From NCBI GenBank assembly GCA_938050045.1, contig CALLJS010000005.1, positions 62,001 to 126,000 of the forward strand: a DNA stretch of 64,000 nucleotides, in the 5' to 3' direction. The first letter of the stretch is position 1. Each line of letters begins with the position of its first letter. This document shows, one piece after another, positions 1 through 8,321 of the stretch. The DNA is from an uncultured Sphingomonadaceae bacterium. Lineage in GTDB: Bacteria > Pseudomonadota > Alphaproteobacteria > Sphingomonadales > Sphingomonadaceae. A program made the translations under genes and the position numbers. The notes under the pieces are model-generated. The model was not told where the DNA came from. It was given only the letters and a program-made list of their open reading frames with translations, and did not search any database.

Positions 1-329
1 TGCCACAATTTAACAAATATGGTGCATCCTTGCTTAGAGCTTGGGGTATGGCTGCTGGTGGGTGGATTGCGGATATAACTGCCCGCTGGATAATCACCAT
101 GCTCGTCTTGAAATACACCATCTAAGACAATAAATTCTTCGCCGCCAGTGTGGACATGGGGTGAAAAATGGCTGTCTTTTGCGTAGCGAACGATCGTGGT
201 TGCGCGTGCAACTTCATCCCCTATGCGATCTAGCATATGACGCTCCACGCCAGGCATTGGTGATTTTTTCCAGTCGCCTCCGGCAAATGGGACTAAAACA
301 GTTTCATTGAAGTTTGCATTTAAATTCAT
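1..329 (-). CDS. ChrR-like cupin domain protein (partial, C-terminus outside window)
   Basis: The minus-strand frame opens with ATG at 329 and runs without a stop off the left edge, giving about 109 residues. It reads as a cupin of the ChrR (anti-sigma factor) C-terminal type: [18 protein letters not shown] around residues 53-70 carries the HxH...E metal-binding cupin motif, followed by a second strand rich in Gly and Pro. Such cupins bind a metal and either sense oxidants or act as small stress proteins. No zinc-binding anti-sigma N-terminal domain is present, so it is probably a stand-alone cupin. The start is supported by a preceding AGGAAT. The 3' end cannot be judged here. Confidence 0.75.
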   Translation of the reverse strand, partial: MNLNANFNETVLVPFAGGDWKKSPMPGVERHMLDRIGDEVARATTIVRYAKDSHFSPHVHTGGEEFIVLDGVFQDEHGDYPAGSYIRNPPTSSHTPSSKQGCTIFVKLW

Positions 330-440
330 TTGATTATTCCTGTAGTTAAAAATAAACGATAAATTATATCATAATATCTATCGCTGATTTTCAATATATT
401 TACTTTATTACATTGAATACAATGATAGAGAGCTCAAAAA

Positions 441-1058
441 TTATCCACAACTTGGACGCTTGGCGATACGGTCGCGCCAGGCTGTGAGATTATCCAATCC
501 TTCGGGGATATCCACTTTGGCAAAATCGGCAAAACCCAACCCTGCAAATGCTGTAATATCTGCCATTGAAAATGAATCGCCCGCAACATATTCGCTATCG
601 GCCAATACATCGTTGAGATAGCGCATAGTGTTTTGCGCAGTATCTTTGCGTTTCATTCCCCAGTCTTTATTTTGGTAGGTTTCCAAATCAGGGCCAAGGC
701 CAGGCGTGGCATGGTGGAAATAATCACCAACCGCATCGACTAAACCAGATTCAGCCCGCAAATTCATCATGTGCGTAATCGCGCGCTGTTTTGGGGTGTT
801 GCCAATGAGAGAAGGCCCTTCATATTTACCATCAATATATTCTATAATGGCCGTGCATTGTGAAATATATGTGCCGCACTCTAATTCTGCCATTGGTACA
901 GCCGCATCAGGGTTTTTTGCTCTGAATGCATCCGTACGATGCTCGCCATCCATTACATCAACGGGAATAAATTCTACAGAATCTGTGGCATTTTTTTCAG
1001 CAAGGGCGATGCGGACTCGTGCTGGGTTTGGGAAGCCTTCTACATCATAAATCTTCAT
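441..1058 (-). CDS. Glutathione S-transferase family protein
   Basis: This 205-residue protein has the thioredoxin-fold N-terminal half (KIYDVEGFPNPARVRIAL) and the all-helical C-terminal half of cytosolic glutathione transferases, including the N-capping box region SMADITAFAGLGFAD near residue 165. Family members conjugate glutathione to electrophiles or act as peroxidases or isomerases; the substrate cannot be read from sequence. The start is supported by AAAGGAAAG just upstream. It is followed on the same strand by nothing before the cupin 110 bp away, and is preceded by a rhodanese 23 bp upstream, so it may be cotranscribed with that sulfur-handling enzyme. Length is normal for the family. 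Confidence 0.9.
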   Translation of the reverse strand: MKIYDVEGFPNPARVRIALAEKNATDSVEFIPVDVMDGEHRTDAFRAKNPDAAVPMAELECGTYISQCTAIIEYIDGKYEGPSLIGNTPKQRAITHMMNLRAESGLVDAVGDYFHHATPGLGPDLETYQNKDWGMKRKDTAQNTMRYLNDVLADSEYVAGDSFSMADITAFAGLGFADFAKVDIPEGLDNLTAWRDRIAKRPSCG

Positions 1059-1081
1059 TATACTTTCCTTTTATTGGTTGG

Positions 1082-1936
1082 TTAATTGCTTGGGAAGCCG
1101 GTTTCAATCGGTAGATCTGGGTCATTGGCCCATTCATTCCAAGACCCGAAATAGGTGGCAATATTCTTAAAACCCGCTTGTTTAAGCGCGACATAGCTGT
1201 TGGAAGTGCGTGCGCCTTTAAAGCAATAGAGCCATATTGGTTTGTCTGTATCCATACCAATATTTTGAACTTCGGCGCGGATCTCATCAGCATCTTTGAT
1301 ACGCGAAATATCACCATCGGGTTTCATCATGCGATACCATTCCAGCCATTTTGCACCTGGGATTCTTCCTTTTCGGGGCGCAAAATCGGTGCCATAAGGA
1401 GAGCTGCTTTTTCCGATCCATTCATCGACATCTCTAACGTCTAATAATGTGACACGGTCTTTACCAATTTCTGCCAAGACATCTTCTTTGCCGACAACCA
1501 TAGCGATATTGGTATTGGATGCATTAAATGTTGATTTTTTGGGAGCGGGGATTGTGTCCGTCATAGCGAAACCTGCATTTGTCCATGCTTTGAGCCCACC
1601 ATGCAATATATAGCTATTTTCATTACCAAGGTAGCTTAAAATAAAATGCCCTCGGCAAGATTGGCCATAACCAGTGCCCATACCGCCTTCATAAAATATT
1701 GTTTGGGTGGTTTCTGATATACCAACTTTCTCAAACGATGATGCAAAAAATGTTCGCATTTCTGCTATACCTTCGGGGGTAGACGATGCAAGGAATGTGA
1801 AAATATCATGAATATTAACAGCCCCTTCAATATGGCATTCCTTATATTCTTCAGGGCTTCTTGTATCCACAATAACAATGTCTTGGTTAAGCATCATTTC
1901 CTTTAATTCAACGGGTTCAATTAATATCTGTGTCAT
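1082..1936 (-). CDS. Two-domain sulfurtransferase (rhodanese)
   Basis: The 284-residue protein holds two rhodanese domains. The N-terminal one (about residues 5-125) contains IVDTRSPEEY and a possible pseudo-active loop around Cys94. The C-terminal one (about 145-275) contains LLDVRDVDEW and the active loop with Cys238 in WLYCFKGARTS. Such enzymes move sulfane sulfur from thiosulfate or mercaptopyruvate to a thiol acceptor through a Cys persulfide. The first basic residues of the loop (CFKGAR) differ from the CRKGVT of bovine-type thiosulfate rhodaneses, so donor preference is open. It is upstream of the glutathione transferase on the same strand with a 23-bp gap. Confidence 0.88.
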   Translation of the reverse strand: MTQILIEPVELKEMMLNQDIVIVDTRSPEEYKECHIEGAVNIHDIFTFLASSTPEGIAEMRTFFASSFEKVGISETTQTIFYEGGMGTGYGQSCRGHFILSYLGNENSYILHGGLKAWTNAGFAMTDTIPAPKKSTFNASNTNIAMVVGKEDVLAEIGKDRVTLLDVRDVDEWIGKSSSPYGTDFAPRKGRIPGAKWLEWYRMMKPDGDISRIKDADEIRAEVQNIGMDTDKPIWLYCFKGARTSNSYVALKQAGFKNIATYFGSWNEWANDPDLPIETGFPSN

Positions 1937-2096
1937 AATTTTCTCTTTATTTTACCTTCTGGATGATAGGCGTAATCTTTGTCATTAATTGTCAGTATTT
2001 TTTCATTCTAAGAATATATGATTATAATTATTCCATGAAAATTATGATTATAGAATATCAATATAAGCTGATATTTGAAGCGATACTGCGATGCGC

Positions 2097-2115
2097 CATA
2101 AGCATGACACTTATG
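2097..2115. promoter_or_regulatory. Inverted repeat CATAAG-N7-CTTATG upstream of DUF547 gene
   Basis: Two perfect 6-bp arms separated by CATGACA lie 80 bp before the DUF547 start, in a non-coding A+T-rich stretch of about 260 bp between divergent genes. It resembles an operator for a dimeric repressor or activator. No matching known consensus is asserted. Confidence 0.3.
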
Positions 2116-2195
2116 TAACTTTGTGATAGAATATTACGAACTGCTTTTCATAACATGCACATTTTGATGCGCACATTATTGCCAAAGGAAATGAG

Positions 2196-3137
2196 ATGAA
2201 AAAATATATAGCCCCACTTATGTTATCCTTAGTGATGAGTATTTCTATGCCTGTAATGGCGCAGAGTTTCGATCATCAAGCATGGGATGATATTGTCAAA
2301 AAAAATGTTAAGCCCATTGGGCCTGGCGCGACAAGCTTTGATTATGCCAATGTACACAGCAAACATCATCAGCTAAAAACCTATTTGGAACAATTATCTG
2401 TTATCGACCAAGCAACATTTGATGCATGGTCCACCGATGAACAGCTCGCATTCCTCATCAATGCATATAATGCTTTTACAGTCGATTTAATTCTTACAAA
2501 ATATCCTAATCTCAAATCGATCCGAGAATTAGGCGGAACGTTTAAATCGCCCTGGAAAAAAAAATTTATTCCATTATTGGGTCAAAATATATCGCTCGAC
2601 ACTATTGAACATGATATGATTCGCGGCAGTGGACGTTATAATGAACCGCGCATACATTTTGCCGTAAATTGTGCTAGCATTGGGTGCCCCCCATTAATCA
2701 ACGAAGCATTTACGGGCGATACGGTGGATGCGCAGCTAGAAAAAGCAACGCAAGATTTTTTAACAGACCGCACCCGTAACTTCATCAATGGAGATAGCGT
2801 CACTGTATCAAAGATTTTTGACTGGTACCGTGGCGATTTTGAAGCGGGATGGCGCGATGCAATCGACCTTGGCGAATTTTTAGCCCTTTATGGCGATAGT
2901 CTGGGCCTTTCTGCTGAACAAAGCGAAGCCCTTGCTGCGGGTGAATATGATATAAAATTTAGCGATTATGATTGGCGTTTGAATGATGTCATGGTTCCAA
3001 AAGACACAGTTAGTGCGAGCATTTCTCCGCTATGGATTGCCAATATATATCCGATTAACGTTGGTATCGGTATTTTGATATTATTGGGTCTATCATATGG
3101 CGGATGGCGCTTAGTGAAACGCCGTAAATCAGCATAA
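2196..3137 (+). CDS. Exported DUF547 domain protein
   Basis: The 313-residue protein starts with a signal peptide (about residues 1-22, ending VMAQ). The DUF547 domain follows at about 60-230 with the signature FLINAYNAFTVDLIL and HFAVNCASIGCPPL, whose two cysteines are typical of the family. A single membrane helix near the C-terminus (about 285-305) followed by KRRKSA should anchor it in the inner membrane with the domain in the periplasm. The biochemical role of DUF547 is unknown; the fold is papain-like in some descriptions, but that is not shown here. DUF547 genes are often near rSAM-associated glycosyltransferases, which matches the genes at 3.2-9.3 kb. Confidence 0.85.
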   Translation: MKKYIAPLMLSLVMSISMPVMAQSFDHQAWDDIVKKNVKPIGPGATSFDYANVHSKHHQLKTYLEQLSVIDQATFDAWSTDEQLAFLINAYNAFTVDLILTKYPNLKSIRELGGTFKSPWKKKFIPLLGQNISLDTIEHDMIRGSGRYNEPRIHFAVNCASIGCPPLINEAFTGDTVDAQLEKATQDFLTDRTRNFINGDSVTVSKIFDWYRGDFEAGWRDAIDLGEFLALYGDSLGLSAEQSEALAAGEYDIKFSDYDWRLNDVMVPKDTVSASISPLWIANIYPINVGIGILILLGLSYGGWRLVKRRKSA

Positions 3138-3167
3138 GAGACTATAATTATAACAGAAACTATATTG

Positions 3168-3189
3168 GCCCAGCAGTGAAATGTTGGGC
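3168..3189. terminator. Hairpin between convergent genes
   Basis: GCCCAGCA pairs with TGTTGGGC (one G-T pair) around the loop GTGAAA, placed between the stops of the DUF547 gene and the converging glycosyltransferase. No strong T run follows, so it may act weakly or in both directions. Confidence 0.45.
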
Positions 3190-3238
3190 TATTATCTCAT
3201 GGAGCAATGGATTAAATAATTCATATTATATGTTTTAA

Positions 3239-5200
3239 TTAACGGAAAAAAGCCTCGCGTCCGATTACATATAATATTTTGGTGCCAGCACCCCAGACAC
3301 CGCTGATCGTTCCTGATATTTTTGAAATACCAATACGCTTGCGATAATTGGCAGGGCGTTCCAAAACCCGCATTTCATACTGTATCGCTTTCACTTGCAT
3401 TTCAATCGTCCAGCCAAAATCACGATCCGCCATTTGTAACCGTTCCAGAGCATCACGGCGTATCGCCCTAAATGGGCCAAGGTCGGTGATATTTTTTTGC
3501 CATATTAATTTTACAAGCCGCGTAGAGAGCCAATTTCCAAATCGCTGCGGTGGCGTCATTGCGCCATTTTCTATATGCCCTAAAGCGCGCGAACCAATAA
3601 CCATATCGGCATGGCCATCGATGATCGGTTGCAGCAAATTGGGGGCTTCTTCGGGTACATCTGACCCATCGGCATCAATAAAAAGAATGATATTCACATC
3701 ATCGGGCAAGGCTGCAATGCCTGCCAAACAAGCAGCACCATAGCCTTTTTGCCTCTCATTCACAATATGCGCTCCTGCGGTGATAGCATGATTGGCCGTT
3801 TCGTCCATGGACCCATTATCAGCTACGATAATTGCAGCATCTAAATGACGCAGCGATGACACGACGCTGCCAATGGAATCTTGCTCATTCAGCGCGGGAA
3901 TAACAACCCCAATCTGGGGGTGCTTTATTGGTGTAGGGGGCAGAGATATATGTGTTTCGTTGCGCCTAGATTGGATATAATCATAAATTAACGCAGCCAA
4001 TATAGCGATTATTTCAATATACCATGCTATAGGATGTACTTCAAATTCGCGCAAAGCCTCTGTGTCTAATGTGAGGCCCGTTATATAGCTTAGGGGAATG
4101 AAGCTTGCGGCAACAAAAGGCCAAATCTGGCGCGATCCAATGGCAAATGGTAATATCCAAATCATATACCAGCTATTGACGGCTGGAGCCAAAAATAAAA
4201 TAACACCAAAAATCGCCGCTAGAGGCGGAAACTCCTTATCATATGTGCGAGCATGGATGAGCATTATGACCAAAATACCGATAATGGCGGCTAATAAACG
4301 AGCAATATTTTGCGGTGCAAGGATCGAAAGCATAGCAAACCCCATTGGATTAAAGAGCCATTCATTGGCAAATGTGCGGGTGGAGTCAAAGCCTATGCTA
4401 GGCCCTAATATTATAAAATATCCATAGAGGAATGCTACTGTAATCATGGCTGCAATAAGGGCTTTTTTGGGCCAACGCAGCATTAATGGCCACGCCGCCA
4501 ATGCAATGATTTTCACGCCCGTTGCTGCGCCCCATAATATACCCGCCAAGAGCGGATGTTTGCGCGCTAACCAAATACCAGCAGCTAAGAATATGGCCAT
4601 TATCCCATCGGGGTGAATGTGAATTATTATGTCGGTTACGACCAAGGGACACCAAGCATAGAGCGCGACGTGATGCAGGGGATAACGGCGCGTTAATATA
4701 GCTATCAGCCCTATATTGATGAAGGCAAAAATAATCCGCAAGCCGATTGGATCGCTGTTAAATATAGTATATATGGCCGCAAATATAAATTGTAGAGTTG
4801 GGCCATAGATGGTCGGAACATTGGGGTTATTTACATTGTCTAAAATGGGCCATAAATGCCCTGGCACATTGGGGTTGGTATAAAATTCAGCGGGCGCTTT
4901 GCCATAAGGCGTGCCTTGTAATACCTGCCATCCATCCCAGATAAATCGGAAATAATCATCCTCATAGAGGGCAACACCAAATAGCGCGATGCCATGCAGC
5001 GTGGCTGTGATTGCCCAAAATAAACCAGAATCAAGCTGCGTTGTTTTGCGCAATAGGGCAAAGATTAATGCGCTAGAGAGCGACAAAGTGGCTATATAAT
5101 AGAGGATTGATATGTCTAAATATCGCGATATTAAAACAAGAACGGCCACACTGGTTATAGAAACCGATGCAGCCGTAATATTATATGGATTTATAGACAC
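3239..5200 (-). CDS. Membrane GT-C-like domain fused to a GT2 polyprenyl-phosphate-type glycosyltransferase
   Basis: The 653-residue protein has two halves. Residues 1-410 are a polytopic membrane region with many hydrophobic helices and an early acidic loop YEDDYFRFIWDGW, as in polyprenyl-phosphate-dependent GT-C mannosyltransferases. Residues 430-653 form a cytosolic GT2 domain (IGVVIPALNE, FIDADGSD near 509-514) like dolichyl-phosphate mannose or polyprenyl-phosphate glucose synthases. One polypeptide could thus charge a polyprenyl phosphate with a sugar and use it on the other side of the membrane. The start is GTG with no good ribosome binding site; an in-frame stop lies 25 bp upstream and no ATG is nearby. 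The exported CxxC gene precedes it by 36 bp. Confidence 0.8.
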   Translation of the reverse strand: MSINPYNITAASVSITSVAVLVLISRYLDISILYYIATLSLSSALIFALLRKTTQLDSGLFWAITATLHGIALFGVALYEDDYFRFIWDGWQVLQGTPYGKAPAEFYTNPNVPGHLWPILDNVNNPNVPTIYGPTLQFIFAAIYTIFNSDPIGLRIIFAFINIGLIAILTRRYPLHHVALYAWCPLVVTDIIIHIHPDGIMAIFLAAGIWLARKHPLLAGILWGAATGVKIIALAAWPLMLRWPKKALIAAMITVAFLYGYFIILGPSIGFDSTRTFANEWLFNPMGFAMLSILAPQNIARLLAAIIGILVIMLIHARTYDKEFPPLAAIFGVILFLAPAVNSWYMIWILPFAIGSRQIWPFVAASFIPLSYITGLTLDTEALREFEVHPIAWYIEIIAILAALIYDYIQSRRNETHISLPPTPIKHPQIGVVIPALNEQDSIGSVVSSLRHLDAAIIVADNGSMDETANHAITAGAHIVNERQKGYGAACLAGIAALPDDVNIILFIDADGSDVPEEAPNLLQPIIDGHADMVIGSRALGHIENGAMTPPQRFGNWLSTRLVKLIWQKNITDLGPFRAIRRDALERLQMADRDFGWTIEMQVKAIQYEMRVLERPANYRKRIGISKISGTISGVWGAGTKILYVIGREAFFR

Positions 5201-5236
5201 AGACGATATTTTGGCGTCTATATGCTAAAATAGCAA

Positions 5237-5566
5237 TCAGGTTTTTACACGATAGCGTTGTGACATATAATAAAGTAAATCTTCTTGATGGCTTTTCTTC
5301 AGCTTGATTTGACCATTTTTCACCTTTGTTACAGCATCTTGTGCTTGCTTGGTGGACGTAATGCCGCGTGGGAATGCACATTTGGAACAAGATAAAGACT
5401 TTTTGAATATTTTCTGCCCGCGCTGAAATGAACGCTGCTCTGGGCTTAGTTTAACGCGGGGTGAACCGCCGCTATAACCGCTGCCGCCATAACCGCCGCC
5501 GCCAGAGGCTAAGGCCGGTGACGCTACTGCAATTGCCGCTATTGTTGCTATCATTTTAATTTTCAT
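5237..5566 (-). CDS. Small exported CxxC protein, function unknown
   Basis: This 109-residue protein has a clear signal peptide (MKIKMIATIAAIAVASPALA), then a Gly/Ser/Tyr-rich stretch of about 15 residues, then a basic globular part with one CSKC motif in FKKSLSCSKCAFPRG. The layout GQKIFKKS...CxxC is reminiscent of small cytochrome c or thiol proteins, but no CxxCH heme motif is present, so covalent heme is unlikely. It could bind a metal(loid) or form a disulfide in the periplasm. It is the first gene of a two-gene unit with the membrane glycosyltransferase. GAGGA sits 9 bp before the ATG. Confidence 0.75.
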   Translation of the reverse strand: MKIKMIATIAAIAVASPALASGGGGYGGSGYSGGSPRVKLSPEQRSFQRGQKIFKKSLSCSKCAFPRGITSTKQAQDAVTKVKNGQIKLKKSHQEDLLYYMSQRYRVKT

Positions 5567-5729
5567 GATCTCATTCCTCGTCTATTAAAAACAATTAATC
5601 AATGGTCACAATCCTATTCGAGAGATATGTTTTAATGGTTACAAGCGCAGAATTTTTTATTTTATCTTGAAATCGAAGAATAAGATATTCAAGCATAATA
5701 TTATTTAATAGACCATTTAAGCGATTATC

Positions 5730-6371
5730 ATGGTGGATATGCCAGAAACTCAAAATATACGTCTTATCATATTTGCGCGTTATCCTGTTGCGGGCCAAGC
5801 AAAGACCCGTCTTATCCCCGCTGTTGGCGACGTAGGGGCGGCCCAAATTCATAAAATATTGGCGCGTCATACTGTTAACACTCTTTATAATGCTTGGCTC
5901 TCTCTGGCTAATAGCCAAATCATTATATCATTTACTGGCGGAAGTTTAGACCAATTTAAGCAATGGCTCGGCGCGGGTGATATAAGGTATGAGCGACAAG
6001 CCGATGGAGATTTATCGGAGCGACTTTTAGCCTGTTTAGACCCAGCGCCTGTGATATTTTTTGGATCGGATACACCAGATTTAACCGAAGGCCATGTGAA
6101 AGATGCAGTGAACGCTCTGCACGAATATGATATAGTCATAGGCCCTGCTTTGGATGGCGGCTATTATCTTATTGGAATGAATAGCTCTTATGAGGGGCTA
6201 TTCAAAGATATGCCTTGGAGCAGTGATGCGGTGCTCCCAACCACATTGGATCGCTGCGAGGCTATGGGACTAACGGTCAAGATGTTAGAACCATTGAGCG
6301 ATTGCGATATGCCCGAAGATTTGGTGCGCTGGCCTTGGCTTTGCGAAGCCATGAACGATGTGATATTATGA
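5730..6371 (+). CDS. TIGR04282-type glycosyltransferase (rSAM-associated transferase 1)
   Basis: The 213-residue protein matches the nucleotide-sugar transferase family named for its link with radical SAM/selenodomain or arsenosugar loci: IIFARYPVAGQAKTRL at the N-terminus, FFGSDTPDL near residue 110 and IGPALDGGYYLIG near 137. The fold is that of GT-A/nucleotidyltransferases with an acidic metal site at the SDTPDL turn. Its last codons overlap the start of the next gene (ATGA), so the two are translationally coupled. An alternative ATG lies three codons downstream at 5739. The sugar donor and acceptor are unknown; the arsenosugar role is from family naming and context only. Confidence 0.88.
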   Translation: MVDMPETQNIRLIIFARYPVAGQAKTRLIPAVGDVGAAQIHKILARHTVNTLYNAWLSLANSQIIISFTGGSLDQFKQWLGAGDIRYERQADGDLSERLLACLDPAPVIFFGSDTPDLTEGHVKDAVNALHEYDIVIGPALDGGYYLIGMNSSYEGLFKDMPWSSDAVLPTTLDRCEAMGLTVKMLEPLSDCDMPEDLVRWPWLCEAMNDVIL

Positions 6372-7096
6372 AGCTCTCTATTCTCATACCCATTTATAAC
6401 GAAGCCGCAGTGCTTCCATCGTCTATTGCCGCGTTAAGATTGCTCGAACCACAACCCGATGAAATAATATTGATTGATGGTAAAAGCGAAGATGATAGCG
6501 TTAAAATTGCTAAAAATGCTGGGCTAAAGGTCATATTATCCCCAATAAGAGGCCGCGCGGCGCAAATCAATTATGGCGTTGAAAAAGCCAGTGGAGATGT
6601 GATTTGCATTTTGCATGGCGATTCTATGCTGCCCAGCGATGGTGTTGCTGTGATGAAATCTGCCATGCTAGATAAAGGCTTGGCCTTGGCGGGATTTACG
6701 CCGCGTATAGCGGGTGAAAATGGCACGCGATGGGGTTCTACGATTCATAATTGGCTAAAAACTTGGTACACGCCTATGTTGTTTCGACCGCGTCTATTTT
6801 TCTTTCATGGGGTGCGATTACTCTATGGCGATCATGCCATGTTTTTCCGCCGAGACCATTTCAGAGCTGCAGGGGGCTGCGATGAACGTGTAGTCGTGAT
6901 GGAAGAGGCTGACCTTTGTATAAAATTAGCCCGCTATGGAAAAACCAAAATATTAATGCGCTGGGTATGGACGTCGGATCGCCGTATCGCGCAGTGGGGG
7001 CGATGGCGGGCCAATTATATCTATCTAAAAGTCGGTCTTATGTGGGCTTTTGGCGCGCGCGAACGTCTGGCAGAACATTATCCTGATATTCGATGA
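6368..7096 (+). CDS. TIGR04283-type glycosyltransferase (rSAM-associated transferase 2)
   Basis: The 242-residue protein is a GT2-family transferase: KLSILIPIYNEAAVLP at the start, DGKSEDDS near residue 38 and the HGDSM metal-binding segment near 86. It belongs to the family that usually follows TIGR04282 in arsenosugar or rSAM loci. The start chosen is the ATG inside the ATGA overlap with the previous gene; the longer frame from 6302 lies within that gene and is rejected. Its stop at 7094-7096 touches the stop of the converging arsM with no base between. It probably adds a sugar to the product made by the neighbouring methyltransferase and radical SAM enzyme. Confidence 0.88.
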   Translation: MKLSILIPIYNEAAVLPSSIAALRLLEPQPDEIILIDGKSEDDSVKIAKNAGLKVILSPIRGRAAQINYGVEKASGDVICILHGDSMLPSDGVAVMKSAMLDKGLALAGFTPRIAGENGTRWGSTIHNWLKTWYTPMLFRPRLFFFHGVRLLYGDHAMFFRRDHFRAAGGCDERVVVMEEADLCIKLARYGKTKILMRWVWTSDRRIAQWGRWRANYIYLKVGLMWAFGARERLAEHYPDIR

Positions 7097-8155
7097 TTAA
7101 CAGCAAGCCGCAGGTTCTGCTGCTTTGCTTACGCTATCCATATCATAGGGCAGCCCGCCACCGCATCCATCGAAAACGCCATAATGTTTGGAAAAATCGC
7201 CTATATATCTGAAATATTTGGCAAAGCGTGTATCGGCAAGCATTTTCCAGCTATTGCCGCAAATAGGGAAGATATGTCCAGCCTCTATGCTATGATGTTT
7301 ATCCAAAATAAAAACGCGCTCTTGGTCAATAACACCGCCTTTATAAATAACAGCCTGTCCATAATCTTCGCACTCGGGTTCTAAATCTGCAATGTTGAAC
7401 AAGCGATATGTCGAAGAGAAAAAATTTATCCCGTCTAATTTGGCTGCAATTTTATCATCGCCAATGCCCAATGGTCGGTCATTGACTAAGCGTGGATCGC
7501 CAAATCCAGATTGTTTGGCAATAGCCATAAAGTCGCCCCAATAAAGCGCACCCGATAGGCATTCACCATGCAAAATAGGGTCATTAAGTAGCGCGGCGGG
7601 GACCCGGCGATCGGAATATACATCTGAAAAATAGAGTTCGCCGCCTGGTTTTAATAATTTTTGGGCCGCGCGAAATACCGCGCCCTTGTCAGCCACAAGA
7701 TTGATGACACAATTGGAAACAATGATATCAAAGCTTGCTGCTTCGAGATCTAGCGCGTCTAATTTTTCAATATCGCCCTCGATGAAGCTGACATTTGATT
7801 GGGCATAGCCAAATTTTTTTCGGTGCCATTCGATATGATTATTGGCAATATTTAGCTGCGCAGGCGTAGCATCAACGCCAACGATGCTGCCATGTTCGCC
7901 GACCAATTGAGCGAGCAAATAAGCATCTTGGCCGCTGCCAGAGCCAAGGTCTAATATGCGAGCCCCTTCGATAGCGGCAGGAGCAACAAGTCCGCAGCCA
8001 TAATAGCGTGATTTAACCTCTTCATGAACATTTGATAATGCTTTGCGTACGCGCAATGAGGGCATGTCAGCCATGGTGCAAGCATCGGTTAGCAGATCAT
8101 CAGATCCACCCAAAACTTCACCATAATAATTTTGACTATTTTCAAGGTTCATCAT
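7097..8155 (-). CDS. arsM: Arsenite S-adenosylmethionine methyltransferase
   Basis: The 352-residue protein has a Rossmann methyltransferase core with DLGSGSGQD (residues 69-77) for SAM and the arsenic-binding cysteines expected of ArsM: Cys54 in RYYGCGL, Cys149 in VSNCVIN and Cys199 in HGECLSG, plus an extra Cys26. The tail ends in vicinal Cys351-Cys352 (PAACC), common in ArsM proteins and able to bind trivalent arsenic. ArsM transfers methyl groups from SAM to As(III), giving mono-, di- and trimethyl arsenicals in the cytoplasm. AGGAA lies 4-7 bp before two adjacent ATG codons. It diverges from the radical SAM gene over a 166-bp intergenic region with dyads and repeats. Confidence 0.93.
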   Translation of the reverse strand: MMNLENSQNYYGEVLGGSDDLLTDACTMADMPSLRVRKALSNVHEEVKSRYYGCGLVAPAAIEGARILDLGSGSGQDAYLLAQLVGEHGSIVGVDATPAQLNIANNHIEWHRKKFGYAQSNVSFIEGDIEKLDALDLEAASFDIIVSNCVINLVADKGAVFRAAQKLLKPGGELYFSDVYSDRRVPAALLNDPILHGECLSGALYWGDFMAIAKQSGFGDPRLVNDRPLGIGDDKIAAKLDGINFFSSTYRLFNIADLEPECEDYGQAVIYKGGVIDQERVFILDKHHSIEAGHIFPICGNSWKMLADTRFAKYFRYIGDFSKHYGVFDGCGGGLPYDMDSVSKAAEPAACC

Positions 8156-8193
8156 TATTTCCTAAATCTGTAAACATATATTTCTAAGCTGAG

Positions 8194-8208
8194 CTATAAT
8201 TGTTATAG
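8194..8208. promoter_or_regulatory. Perfect dyad CTATAA-TTG-TTATAG in the arsM/radical SAM divergent promoter
   Basis: A 15-bp perfect inverted repeat (6-bp arms, 3-bp centre) sits 39 bp upstream of arsM and 114 bp upstream of the divergent radical SAM gene. It is a candidate binding site for a dimeric regulator. No ArsR gene is in the window. Confidence 0.4.
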
Positions 8209-8239
8209 TCCTAACGCTGTGATATTACATTTGCATGAC

Positions 8240-8275
8240 AATAATAGCGCATCTTGATAAATAATAGTGCGTCTT
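8240..8275. repeat. Direct repeat, 16-bp units with 20-bp period, upstream of the radical SAM gene
   Basis: AATAATAGCGCATCTT (8240-8255) is repeated as AATAATAGTGCGTCTT (8260-8275), 14 of 16 identical. The 20-bp spacing is about two helical turns, as for tandem regulator sites on one face of DNA. It ends 46 bp before the radical SAM start. Confidence 0.5.
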
Positions 8276-8321
8276 ATTATATGTCCCGTAACCTTTTAAT
8301 GAAAATAACGAAATTATAAAT

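Noticed and set aside
6302-6370. Earlier start for the TIGR04283 transferase
   Set aside because: The extra codons lie inside the preceding gene and are not family-like; the ATG at 6368 gives the normal N-terminus.
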